Positions 16,386 to 23,857 of a stretch of 35,537 nucleotides of DNA are shown piece by piece; the first letter of the stretch is position 1; every line of letters begins with the position of its first letter. The DNA is from Ktedonobacterales bacterium. GTDB lineage: Bacteria; Chloroflexota; Ktedonobacteria; Ktedonobacterales; Ktedonobacteraceae. The notes under the pieces were generated by a model. That model made no database searches. It was not told the DNA's origin and worked only from the letters and a program-made list of their open reading frames with translations. A program made the position numbers and the translations under genes. The DNA is taken from positions 1 through 35,537 of the forward strand of contig DAIDJF010000038.1 in assembly GCA_027451525.1 (NCBI GenBank), given 5' to 3'.

Positions 16386-17564
16386 ATGGGCTATCGCTAT
16401 GCCGTTGTAGGTACTGGAAGGCAAGGAACCGCCGCCGCCTATGATTTAGCGCATCACGGAGATGCTGATTTTCTACTGTTAGCTGATCAATCGTTCGCAC
16501 AAGCGGAGCGAGCGGCGCGGCGCGTCAATCAGCTTATTGGGCATGAAATTGCTGTACCGGTTTCAGTTGCGGTACAGGATGAGGATGCGTTAGTGCAGTT
16601 GCTCAGCGCGGCACAGATCTCTGTGCTGGTTTCAGGCGTTCCCTATTTCTTCAATGTTGGAGTCGCACGCGCGGCTCTAAGCGCACATTGCAGTATGTGC
16701 GACTTTGGTGGCAATACTGAACAGGTACGCCAGCAACTTGCGCATGATGCAGAGGCAAAAGCTGCCGATATCACGATGATTCCCGACTGTGGACAGGTTC
16801 CTGGTCTGGGCACATCGCTCTGTTCCTATGTAATCGGTTTATTTGACGAGCCACACGATATTTTAATGTACGATGGTGGCCTTCCACGCTATCCACGTCC
16901 TCCCTGGAACTATCTGCTCACCTTTAACATTGAGGGCCTGACCAATGAATATTTTGGCACAACACTCTTCTTGCGCGATGGTCAGCAGCGCGAAATTGCC
17001 TGTTTTGAGGAATATGAGCTGTTAGATTTTCCAGCCCCTGTTGGTACGTTAGAGGCTTTTACAACTGCTGGCGGAACCAGTACGATGCCCTGGAGCTATC
17101 AGGGGAAGCTACGCACACTACAGAACAAAACGTTGCGCTGGCCCGGTCACTACGCGCAGTGGAAGGCGTTTAGCGATGCAGGGCTACTTGCGCTTAATCC
17201 CGTAACGGTTGATGGCACGCCTATCATTCCGCGTCATCTGCTGCATACATTGATAGAATCGCAGATACGTGCCCAGCCGGATGATCAAGATATGGTGATC
17301 ATTCGTCTGATTGCGCGTGGGCGTAAAGATGGTCATGCGCGTGAACTGGTGCTGGATCTGGTTGATTACTATGATGAGCGGACAGGTTTTACGGCAATGG
17401 AGCGTACAACGGGTTGGCACGCTGCAATCATGGCGGGGCTAGTTGCGCGACGTGTCACGCCGCGTGGGTGTGTTCCGGTCGAATTGGCTGTTTCCGGAGA
17501 GATCTTTATCGAGGAATTGTACAAACGTGGCTTTGATGTGCGTCTCTCTTGGAAAGCAGTATAG
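16386..17564 (+). CDS. Saccharopine-dehydrogenase-family oxidoreductase (lysine 6-dehydrogenase-like)
   Basis: This 392-residue protein has an N-terminal NAD(P)-binding Rossmann fold (YAVVGTGRQGTAAAYDL, residues 4-20). The saccharopine dehydrogenase-type second domain includes MCDFGGNT and IPDCGQVPGLG (about 112-145), which is characteristic of the family. Family members reduce or oxidise C-N bonds of amino acids, such as saccharopine or L-lysine at the epsilon carbon. The length and the PDCGxxPG motif fit the L-lysine 6-dehydrogenase/carboxynorspermidine dehydrogenase-like branch, but the substrate is not certain. AGGAG lies 8 nt before the ATG at 16386; the GTG nine bases earlier overlaps the ribosome-binding site and is rejected. 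It lies between a response regulator and a Rieske oxygenase. Confidence 0.85.
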   Translation: MGYRYAVVGTGRQGTAAAYDLAHHGDADFLLLADQSFAQAERAARRVNQLIGHEIAVPVSVAVQDEDALVQLLSAAQISVLVSGVPYFFNVGVARAALSAHCSMCDFGGNTEQVRQQLAHDAEAKAADITMIPDCGQVPGLGTSLCSYVIGLFDEPHDILMYDGGLPRYPRPPWNYLLTFNIEGLTNEYFGTTLFLRDGQQREIACFEEYELLDFPAPVGTLEAFTTAGGTSTMPWSYQGKLRTLQNKTLRWPGHYAQWKAFSDAGLLALNPVTVDGTPIIPRHLLHTLIESQIRAQPDDQDMVIIRLIARGRKDGHARELVLDLVDYYDERTGFTAMERTTGWHAAIMAGLVARRVTPRGCVPVELAVSGEIFIEELYKRGFDVRLSWKAV

Positions 17565-17585
17565 CCACGCATAAATGCGCTTTCC

Positions 17586-17615
17586 TTGCTGTTTGGTCGC
17601 TGTTCCATGTATACT
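17586..17615 (+). promoter_or_regulatory. Candidate promoter upstream of Rieske oxygenase
   Basis: TTGCTG (17586-17591) and TATACT (17610-17615) are separated by 18 bp. They lie in the 121-bp gap before the Rieske gene. It is weak, and would allow the Rieske-nagZ pair to be transcribed on its own. Confidence 0.3.
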
Positions 17616-17685
17616 TGACATAATTGAGTAGATGTTGCCTTTGTTCACAGAGATACCACAGTGTTCTTTGATCGAGGTGTCACGC

Positions 17686-18804
17686 ATGAGCATTACGTTT
17701 CGTTCTGAGTCTCCTTTTCTGTCAACGCTGCCCGGTCGCTACTACTATGACCCATCGATTTATGCGCAGGAGCAAGAACGTCTTTTTTCTCATCTCTGGA
17801 TGTGCGTTGGACGGGCTGATGCTCTCTCAAGCGTGGGAGCCTATCAAGTTGTTTCCGTAGGGGTGGAGAGTGTGATACTCGTGCGCGGAAGTGATAGCGC
17901 GTTGCATGCCTTCCTCAATGTCTGTCGCCATCGCGGGGCGCGTTTATGTGATAATGCCTGTGGTCAGTTAAAAGGTTCTATACAGTGTCGCTATCATGCC
18001 TGGACGTATGGCCTGGATGGTAAATTGTTGGGTGCGCCGAATATGCTGGGCAACGAACAATTTGATCGCACCGCCTATGGTTTGCTACCTGTCGCGCTAG
18101 AGGTATGGGAAGGTTTTATCTGGGTGAACCTTGCTGAGCAGCCAGCGCCAATCATGGAACAGGTGCAGGGACCGATTATCGAGCGTTTTGGAAGCTATGA
18201 GCCGATGACTCATTATACGCTTGATACGCTTGTCGTGGGTAAATCGATCAGCTATGACGTAGAGGCGAACTGGAAGCTTATCATTGAGAACTTCTTGGAG
18301 TGCTACCATTGTGGGCCAATGCATCCTGAACTCTGTCATCTGTTACCAGGGTTCAAATCAGGTAAATCGTATGTCGTGGGCGAGGCGGCAACGTTGGCTG
18401 ATGGGATTGAAGCTTTTAGTCTGACAGGCAAAGCCAGTCGTCCGCCCTTGCCCGGTCTACGCCCTGAAGACTTGCGTAGCTATTATGGTATCGTGATTAT
18501 GCCAAACATACTGCTGAACTTCTTGCCTGACCACGTGGTCGCCCATACACTGCATCCCGAAGGCCCGACGCGCACCCGCGTGGTGTGTGACTGGCTTTTT
18601 GATCGTCAGGAAGCCAGCCGTCCCACTTTCGACCCGATGGATGTTGTCGAAGTCTTCGATATCGTCAATCGCCAGGATTGGGATGTCTGCCAGTTGACGC
18701 AGCAGGGCATGACCTCACGCGCCTATCGCGCTGGTGGCGTTTATGTCCCCGCGGAGCATCATATTCGCCAGTTCTGTGATTTTGTCCTCGACATGTTAGA
18801 TTAA
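17686..18804 (+). CDS. Rieske non-heme iron oxygenase, alpha subunit
   Basis: This 372-residue oxygenase activates O2 at a mononuclear iron fed by a Rieske cluster. The Rieske ligands are Cys80/His82 (NVCRHRGARL) and Cys101/His104 (IQCRYHAWTYG). In the catalytic domain, NWKLIIENFLECYHCGPMH supplies iron ligands His208 and His213 with the bridging acid at Glu205. The third ligand is probably Asp331 or Asp333 in NRQDWDV. The ENFxECYHC wording is most like the alpha subunits that demethylate or hydroxylate quaternary amines such as glycine betaine (GbcA-like), though many ring-hydroxylating enzymes share it. No ferredoxin or reductase partner lies in the window. GAGGTG lies 7 nt before the ATG at 17686. 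nagZ follows 6 bp after the stop. Confidence 0.92.
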   Translation: MSITFRSESPFLSTLPGRYYYDPSIYAQEQERLFSHLWMCVGRADALSSVGAYQVVSVGVESVILVRGSDSALHAFLNVCRHRGARLCDNACGQLKGSIQCRYHAWTYGLDGKLLGAPNMLGNEQFDRTAYGLLPVALEVWEGFIWVNLAEQPAPIMEQVQGPIIERFGSYEPMTHYTLDTLVVGKSISYDVEANWKLIIENFLECYHCGPMHPELCHLLPGFKSGKSYVVGEAATLADGIEAFSLTGKASRPPLPGLRPEDLRSYYGIVIMPNILLNFLPDHVVAHTLHPEGPTRTRVVCDWLFDRQEASRPTFDPMDVVEVFDIVNRQDWDVCQLTQQGMTSRAYRAGGVYVPAEHHIRQFCDFVLDMLD

Positions 18805-18810
18805 GGCGAA

Positions 18811-20349
18811 ATGATGGAAGAACTGCTTGGGCAACTCTTCATGGTGGGTTTTCATGGTAGCACACTTTCCACAGAGATGGCCGAGCTGATTCAGCAGCAG
18901 CGCGTCGGTGGCGTGATCCTGTTTGAACGCAATATACAGAGTGCGCAACAGGTCTCTGAATTAACGCACAGTTTGCAGATGTGCGCGCGTGCTGCTGGAC
19001 ATCCAGCCCCGCTCTTGATCGCTCTTGATCAAGAAAATGGTATGGTGCGGCGGCTTGGAGAGCATATCACGTCTTTGCCCGGCAATATGGCGTTGGGAGC
19101 CATTGCCTCTGAAGAAGTTGCTTACGAGGTCGCGTTGGCAACAGGACGCGAACTGAGGGCATTGGGTTTGACCATGAATCTGGCTCCAGTTATTGATGTT
19201 AACAATAATCCCGCCAATCCTGTTATCGGTACGCGCTCTTTTGGAGAAGAGCCATCGCTGGTCGCACGTCTTGGAGCAGCTCAGGTGCGCGGCTATCGTG
19301 ATGCAGGGATCATCGCCACTCTCAAGCATTTCCCTGGTCATGGTGATACCACGGTTGATTCGCATTATGCCTTACCCGTCATCCCTCACACGCTTGAACG
19401 CCTGCAAGCGATTGAATTACTGCCCTTTCAACGTGGTATCGAGGAGGGCGCGGAATGCATTATGACCGCGCATATTGCCTTTCCTGCTCTGACCCACGAT
19501 ATGACGCCCGCCACACTCTCGTCTGATGTGCTGCAAGGTCTGTTGCGTACCTCACTTGGCTATCAAGGTGTGATAATCTCGGACTGCATGGAGATGAAGG
19601 CCATCAGCGCGACGGTGGGCGTAGAGCGCGCAAGTGTCCAGGCTCTGCACTCTGGCGTTGATATCGTGCTGATCTCTCACCGCCATGATCGTCAGCATGC
19701 TGCTTTTGCCGCTGTTGAAGATGCAGTTCAGCAAGGCGAATTGTCGCTTGCGCGTGTGCATGCAGCGATACAGCGCGTACTGGCCTTAAAAAATCGCTAT
19801 CTCTCGTGGGAGACCTTGCCTCTATCCACTGCCTTTGCTGATCTTGATCTCTCTGCTCATCAGCACTTGCGCGATACAGCGTATGCGCGCTCAACGACCC
19901 TGGTTAAAGATGCGTTTGGTCTGTTACCATTAAAATTGGATGCCGATCAACGCATATTGGTGCTCTATTCAGGAGCTTATGCTGGCGCATTGGTACACAT
20001 GATGCGTCGCTATCATCCTAACACCCAGGCTTTTGCCGTGCCTCAGCAGCTCTCGTTGCATCAGATTGGCGATATTTTGCATATGGTGGGCGATGCTGAT
20101 ATCGTGCTGGTGGCGACCGTCAACGCCTATCGCGACAAGGTGCAGTCCGAACTGGTTACCGGATTAGTGCATCTCAAGCGTTGCCCTGTTATCGGTCTTG
20201 CGCTTGCCAGTCCCTATGATCTCTTGGCCTATCCCGAATTGAGCACCTATCTTGTGATCTATGAATACACGCGCCCGGCCATCAAGGCGGTACTACGTGT
20301 GCTCTTTGGTGAGGCGCAGGCGCAGGGACATCTTCCCGTGAGCCTTTAA
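18811..20349 (+). CDS. nagZ: Family 3 glycoside hydrolase, beta-N-acetylhexosaminidase (NagZ-type)
   Basis: This 512-residue GH3 enzyme is of the type that releases N-acetylglucosamine from muropeptides or glycans. The NagZ signature KHFPGHGDT (172-180) is followed by the acid/base dyad Asp183-x-His185, and the nucleophile is Asp258 in IISDCMEMKA. The first ~340 residues form the TIM barrel. The remaining ~170 form a second alpha/beta domain, like the longer Gram-positive enzymes rather than the single-domain E. coli NagZ. No signal peptide is seen, so it acts in the cytosol unless exported otherwise. AAGG precedes two adjacent ATGs (18811, 18814). It is 6 bp behind the Rieske gene, almost surely co-transcribed, and its stop overlaps the convergent APH gene by 4 bp. 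Confidence 0.92.
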   Translation: MMEELLGQLFMVGFHGSTLSTEMAELIQQQRVGGVILFERNIQSAQQVSELTHSLQMCARAAGHPAPLLIALDQENGMVRRLGEHITSLPGNMALGAIASEEVAYEVALATGRELRALGLTMNLAPVIDVNNNPANPVIGTRSFGEEPSLVARLGAAQVRGYRDAGIIATLKHFPGHGDTTVDSHYALPVIPHTLERLQAIELLPFQRGIEEGAECIMTAHIAFPALTHDMTPATLSSDVLQGLLRTSLGYQGVIISDCMEMKAISATVGVERASVQALHSGVDIVLISHRHDRQHAAFAAVEDAVQQGELSLARVHAAIQRVLALKNRYLSWETLPLSTAFADLDLSAHQHLRDTAYARSTTLVKDAFGLLPLKLDADQRILVLYSGAYAGALVHMMRRYHPNTQAFAVPQQLSLHQIGDILHMVGDADIVLVATVNAYRDKVQSELVTGLVHLKRCPVIGLALASPYDLLAYPELSTYLVIYEYTRPAIKAVLRVLFGEAQAQGHLPVSL

Positions 20350-21371
20350 GAGAGCTGTGTTGCTGCTATCGAGGCCATCTCCATTTCACCTCCGTGCGCC
20401 CATACCTCGTGAAATAGCGCAACGGAAACCGCTTTGGTCTCTTCTCCCAAATCATCCCTGAACAAGACTTCTTGCGCGCACACGATCAAGTCCTGAATTG
20501 CGCGCTCATAGAGGTAGTAGGTGAACAGAAGCCAGTTAACTTCTGTCTGTCCATACCCGTGAAAAAATGGCGCGTCGCTGAGGTTGAATGAGCCATGTGT
20601 GAACATTCCCTGCAGCAAGATGAAATCGCGCTCTTTGGGAGCCAGCATGACCTCATCCCAGTCAATGACAAATACGTGTCCATCATGAGCGCGTAGTAGA
20701 TTCGCTGGATGTAAATCAGCGTGGCAGATGACGAATTGATGTGTTTGCCTTTGTAGTTCAGCCGCCAGTTTTTCCAGATAGGTTACTGCCTCGTGAATTG
20801 TAGGCTGATGGGCTGTCCAGGAGGAATGAAGAGCGCGCGCAGAATCACTATCGTTGTATCGCGTGTGTGCAAGATAATCGCTCATTTCATGAACCAGGCG
20901 CGTGTAGTTCGTGGCGTCAAATGTTTCTTTGCGCAGGGATGCAAAACCAACAAGTGGCAAAGATATCTGGTGAATCTGGCGCAAGACGCCGCCTACCTCG
21001 CTCCACTGCTTGGCAGTCATGCCCATCCAACTCGTATCACCTTCAATAAAAGGATAGACGATCACCGTCCAGTGCTCTAAGTGGGTCCATAATGTATTAT
21101 TCTTTGTGGGTTGTGGTGCCACAACTGCGCTGATGCCCTGATCGTGGAGGTAGCGCGGAACAAAATAGCTTGCTTCGTAATGTGGCCTGGATGTGACTTT
21201 GAGCAAATAGACATTGCCCTGCTGGTCTTCTACACGATACACGCCTGCATGGGAATCGAGGCCCAGGGGAAGAAACTCGCATGTCAGGGGTAGTAGGCCA
21301 TACTGGTTTTGTAGACAGGCACGCAGATGTGCTTCTGGAATATTTGGCGGTTCACGCACGGCAACATACAT
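20346..21371 (-). CDS. APH-family (aminoglycoside phosphotransferase-like) kinase
   Basis: This 341-residue small-molecule kinase has the protein-kinase-like fold. ATP-binding Lys58 lies in VYLLKVTS. The Brenner-type catalytic loop is ICHADLHPANLL (Asp219 base, Asn224). The metal Asp is Asp237 in VIDWDEV. The wording and length resemble the spectinomycin phosphotransferase APH(9)-like branch, but such proteins also include homoserine, choline and hydroxyurea-type kinases, so resistance is not claimed. GAAGG abuts the ATG at 21371 with almost no spacing. A GTG five codons inside would have spacing of 12, so the exact start is uncertain. It is convergent with nagZ and lies 54 bp downstream of the two tRNA-Ser genes on the same strand. 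Confidence 0.85.
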   Translation of the reverse strand: MYVAVREPPNIPEAHLRACLQNQYGLLPLTCEFLPLGLDSHAGVYRVEDQQGNVYLLKVTSRPHYEASYFVPRYLHDQGISAVVAPQPTKNNTLWTHLEHWTVIVYPFIEGDTSWMGMTAKQWSEVGGVLRQIHQISLPLVGFASLRKETFDATNYTRLVHEMSDYLAHTRYNDSDSARALHSSWTAHQPTIHEAVTYLEKLAAELQRQTHQFVICHADLHPANLLRAHDGHVFVIDWDEVMLAPKERDFILLQGMFTHGSFNLSDAPFFHGYGQTEVNWLLFTYYLYERAIQDLIVCAQEVLFRDDLGEETKAVSVALFHEVWAHGGEMEMASIAATQLS

Positions 21372-21425
21372 CCTTCGGGTAGTAAAGACTGGAATTGGTG
21401 AAAAGCTGTGGATTTGGTATGCGGG

Positions 21426-21511
21426 CGGAGGAGGTGGGATTCGAACCCACGAAGGCTATTCACCTTACACGATTTCCAGTCGTGCTCACTAGACCACTAT
21501 GAGACTCCTCC
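21426..21511 (-). tRNA. tRNA-Ser (anticodon GGA)
   Basis: The minus strand folds into a class II tRNA of 86 nt. The acceptor is GGAGGAG with CTCCTCC and a G discriminator. The anticodon stem CACGA/TCGTG has loop CTGGAAA, giving GGA, which reads UCC and UCU. A long variable arm (AAGG...CCTT) and the T-arm GTGGGTTCGAATCCCAC complete it. The long variable arm confirms serine identity. No CCA is encoded. Confidence 0.95.
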
Positions 21512-21519
21512 AGGGTAGG

Positions 21520-21605
21520 CGGAGAGAGTGGGATTCGAACCCACGAGGGCTGTTAACCCTACCGCTTTTCGAGAGCGGCACATTCGACCACTCTGACATC
21601 TCTCC
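21520..21605 (-). tRNA. tRNA-Ser (anticodon CGA)
   Basis: An 86-nt class II tRNA. The acceptor is GGAGAGA/TCTCTCC with a G discriminator. The anticodon stem CCGCT/AGCGG has loop CTCGAAA, giving CGA, which reads UCG. A long variable arm and T-arm GTGGGTTCGAATCCCAC are present. It lies 8 bp upstream of tRNA-Ser(GGA), so both are processed from one transcript. Confidence 0.95.
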
Positions 21606-21913
21606 GCGAAGCAGTATAACATATCTCATTGGCTCTGACAAGCACCAATTTTTCAGATTTTTGTGCGTGCCCTTTGGCTTGACAGGCTCAGGCAACGCAT
21701 TGTATCATCACTACAATATAAGGTGTTGGCTCTAACACTTGTGGAGCCATCCTCCTTGTTAAGCCATAAAAAGCTGTAAATGCCAATGTATCGCGTTCGC
21801 CATACCTGTTCACGATGTCTCTATTCCCGTGATGTGCTGCACAGGTAATAGTTCAACACAGAACGAGCGTGGCGGACGCGATGAAGCTGTCTATACATTT
21901 TATATATGCTGTT
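21606..21913. other. Intergenic region between tRNA-Ser genes and small unknown gene
   Basis: This 308-bp stretch contains the tRNA promoter on its left. A plus-strand TTGACA with TATCAT after 18 bp occurs near 21680-21709, but no plus-strand gene follows for over 750 bp. Nothing else was recognised. Confidence 0.5.
21613..21641 (-). promoter_or_regulatory. Promoter of the tandem tRNA-Ser genes
   Basis: On the minus strand TTGTCA (21641-21636) and TATACT (21618-21613) are separated by 17 bp, five of six matches each. It lies 7 nt before the 5' end of tRNA-Ser(CGA), as is usual for tRNA promoters. Confidence 0.75.
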
Positions 21914-22198
21914 TCAGGACTCTTCATTGACTGTCCCGTGTTCATAGAGCCAGCGTGCAAAGTGCATGCGATAATCAGCCATGAGACGCTGACGCATCTC
22001 GGCATTTTCATGTAGGTGCGTACGTAGATAGAGCAGACGTACGGATTCTTCCCAGTGAAACCCCAGATCTTGTAACTCGGTAAGTTGCCGTTGTTCCACT
22101 GATATTTCCGTCTTGGTGCTCTGGTCTGGTACTTGCCGGGTAGACATGTGGGACTCTGACTCGTTTGGCTCGAAAAAATTTTCTGCTGAGTGTGTCAT
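21914..22198 (-). CDS. Small hypothetical protein divergent from the FliA/WhiG sigma gene
   Basis: The protein has 94 residues. The first ~35 are polar and look disordered (rich in Ser, Glu, Thr and Gln). The rest is predicted mostly helical, with EQRQLTELQDLGFHWEESV, then LLYLRTHLHENAEMRQRLMADY, then FARWLYEHG. There is no signal peptide or membrane segment. AGGAG lies 7 nt before the ATG. I recognise no family. It shares a 275-bp divergent promoter region with the sigma gene, so a regulatory link such as an anti-sigma or accessory role is possible, but position is the only evidence. Confidence 0.7.
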   Translation of the reverse strand: MTHSAENFFEPNESESHMSTRQVPDQSTKTEISVEQRQLTELQDLGFHWEESVRLLYLRTHLHENAEMRQRLMADYRMHFARWLYEHGTVNEES

Positions 22199-22473
22199 AA
22201 CAATTCTCCTGCGCTAAGGATCAAGAATGCTCTCTCTCTCTCCTATCGGTTCTTGTGCCCGGATACGATAGCCTGACAAATGGGGATGCGTGTCAGGGAC
22301 CTTTGTTTGTCGAGGGAGGGACTTCTGTCAATATCATCAGGCTCCGTTATTCTCTACACTTTGAACAGGATGTGTAGTGCGGTGGGTAATACCTTTTTTA
22401 CTGCTTAAATTTTATTTTACCTGAAAGCAGTATCGCAAAGGGTAGGGAAAGTGTTTGTGAGAAGGAGCATGAT

Positions 22474-23292
22474 ATGAGTACTGCAACAACGATGCACGAT
22501 CTCTGGACTGAGTTTATGATAACACGCTCTCCCCACTTACGAGAGCAGCTCATCATTGCCTATATGCCCCTGGTTCGTCAGGTAGTGGGACGGCTATATA
22601 TTCCTACTACCAGTATGTTTGATAGCAACGATTTGGCCGCTTATGGGATAATTGGGTTGATTCATGCAATTGACCGCTATGATGCGGCACGCGGAACCCG
22701 TTTCGAGTCTTTTGCGGCAACGCGCATTCGTGGTGCGGTGATAGATCAGTTGCGTGCGATGAACTGGTTCCCTCGTTCCGCTATGGCGCGTATGCGTAAC
22801 TTGGAGCAAGTGCAAGCCGATGTGGAGCAGCAGTTGGGGCGTGTTGCTAACAGCAACGAAGTAGCTCAAGCAATGGGTGTCTCATTAGAACGCTACCACC
22901 AGATGATGAATGAAGCGGGGACTGTGATCTTATCAATTGACATGCCATTGGCGATTTCAAAGGATGAGGATAAAGCGACGCTGACAGATCTTTTGGTTGA
23001 TCAAAGTGAGTTAGAGCCATTAAATCAGCTAGAGCAAAAAGAGATGCTAGGCAGCTTGCATAAAGCTATTGCTCAACTCTCCTATCGTGAGCGTTTGTTG
23101 CTCTTTCTCTATTATCGAGAGCAGCGTACGATGAAAGAGATTAGCGTACTCTTGCAGATTTCTGAGTCGCGCGTATGCCAGATTCATGGGCAAGTGTTGC
23201 TCAAATTGCGTGCGATACTGCATCAAGAGGGCATTTTTGCGGCGAGCGTAGAGCAATTAGTCGAATTGTGTCCTTTGCCGAGATATATGTGA
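22474..23292 (+). CDS. Alternative sigma factor, FliA/WhiG type
   Basis: This 272-residue sigma-70-family protein directs RNA polymerase to an alternative promoter class. Region 2 is clear: DLAAYGIIGLIHAIDRYD (53-70) and FESFAATRIRGAVIDQLRAMNWFPRS (78-102). The RIRGAxxDxLRxMxWxPRS wording is diagnostic of the FliA/WhiG/SigD group. Region 3 spans about 105-155. Region 4, a helix-turn-helix, is at about 200-262 (YREQRTMKEISVLLQISESRVCQIHGQVL). GAAGGAG lies about 7 nt before the ATG. In this group members drive flagellar genes (FliA, SigD) or sporulation (WhiG). No flagellar gene is in the window, and csrA follows 287 bp downstream. A sporulation or developmental role is inferred for a filamentous spore-forming lineage. 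Confidence 0.92.
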   Translation: MSTATTMHDLWTEFMITRSPHLREQLIIAYMPLVRQVVGRLYIPTTSMFDSNDLAAYGIIGLIHAIDRYDAARGTRFESFAATRIRGAVIDQLRAMNWFPRSAMARMRNLEQVQADVEQQLGRVANSNEVAQAMGVSLERYHQMMNEAGTVILSIDMPLAISKDEDKATLTDLLVDQSELEPLNQLEQKEMLGSLHKAIAQLSYRERLLLFLYYREQRTMKEISVLLQISESRVCQIHGQVLLKLRAILHQEGIFAASVEQLVELCPLPRYM

Positions 23293-23539
23293 ATCTGTGT
23301 CTTACTGGTACGTGCTTTGCCACATGCGATGGGCTGGAGAAACTGCAAAATTTGTAACTGTTGATGGAACTACTGAAGATGAGATGTATCGGGTAAAAAT
23401 AAAATGGATAATGCTACCCATTTCGGAATGTCATTGCGTCTGGATAGTAAATGTTGTGTTCATACGCTAAATTTGCTATCTAGTCTTCTTATGCGGTCAC
23501 GCTGAAAGTAGCACCCGGTTGGGGTGTCTGTCGCAGCGC

Positions 23540-23573
23540 AGGGACGCTTAGGACATGCTTCTATTGAAGGGGG
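23540..23573 (+). promoter_or_regulatory. csrA leader with GGA motifs (candidate CsrA autoregulation)
   Basis: Just before csrA, AGGGA (23540-23544), TTAGGA (23548-23553) and the Shine-Dalgarno run AAGGGGG (from 23567) form closely spaced GGA/GGG motifs, the core that CsrA dimers bind. CsrA commonly represses its own translation this way. This is a pattern match only. Confidence 0.35.
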
Positions 23574-23579
23574 CCTTGC

Positions 23580-23780
23580 ATGCTTGTCTTGCGACGCAAA
23601 GTAGGTGAAAGTATCGTGCTTGCTGGTGTTATCAATGTTTCAGTGCTGGCCGTTGAAGGCGAGCGCGTGAAAATAGGCATTAGCGCACCTCCTGATGTTA
23701 CTATTGTACGTGAGGAACTTCTGCGGCTCGTAGCGGACGCAGCGTCTGACATGAATAATAATTCTGTTCAGTCGCATTAA
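23580..23780 (+). CDS. csrA: Carbon storage regulator CsrA (RsmA)
   Basis: This 66-residue RNA-binding post-transcriptional regulator acts as an intertwined dimer on GGA motifs in mRNA leaders. It aligns to the family without gaps through residue 46: MLVLRRKVGESIVL, then VEGERVKIGISAPPDVTIVREEL. The RNA-contact residues Leu4, Arg6, Ile42 (usually Val) and Arg44 are in place. The tail after residue 50 is variable, as in relatives. AAGGGGG lies 7 nt before the ATG. It follows a FliA/WhiG sigma gene and ends at a strong hairpin. In Gram-positive flagellar systems CsrA is paired with the antagonist FliW; none is seen here. Confidence 0.95.
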   Translation: MLVLRRKVGESIVLAGVINVSVLAVEGERVKIGISAPPDVTIVREELLRLVADAASDMNNNSVQSH

Positions 23781-23815
23781 TGTTGCTGATCTAATGCCTT
23801 GTCATTTTATAACCG

Positions 23816-23850
23816 AGATGTTCCAGACGGTATTGCCGTCTGGAACATCT
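23816..23850. terminator. Bidirectional terminator between csrA and ino1
   Basis: AGATGTTCCAGACGG (23816-23830) pairs perfectly with 23836-23850 across a 5-nt loop. It is followed on the plus strand by TCTTGT. It lies between convergent genes and overlaps neither. Confidence 0.8.
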
Positions 23851-23857
23851 TCTTGTA

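Noticed and set aside
22243..22250. FliA/WhiG-type -10 box (ACCGATAG on the minus strand) upstream of the 94-residue gene
   Set aside because: It resembles GCCGATAA, but no TAAA-like -35 lies 15-16 bp upstream, so it is probably chance.
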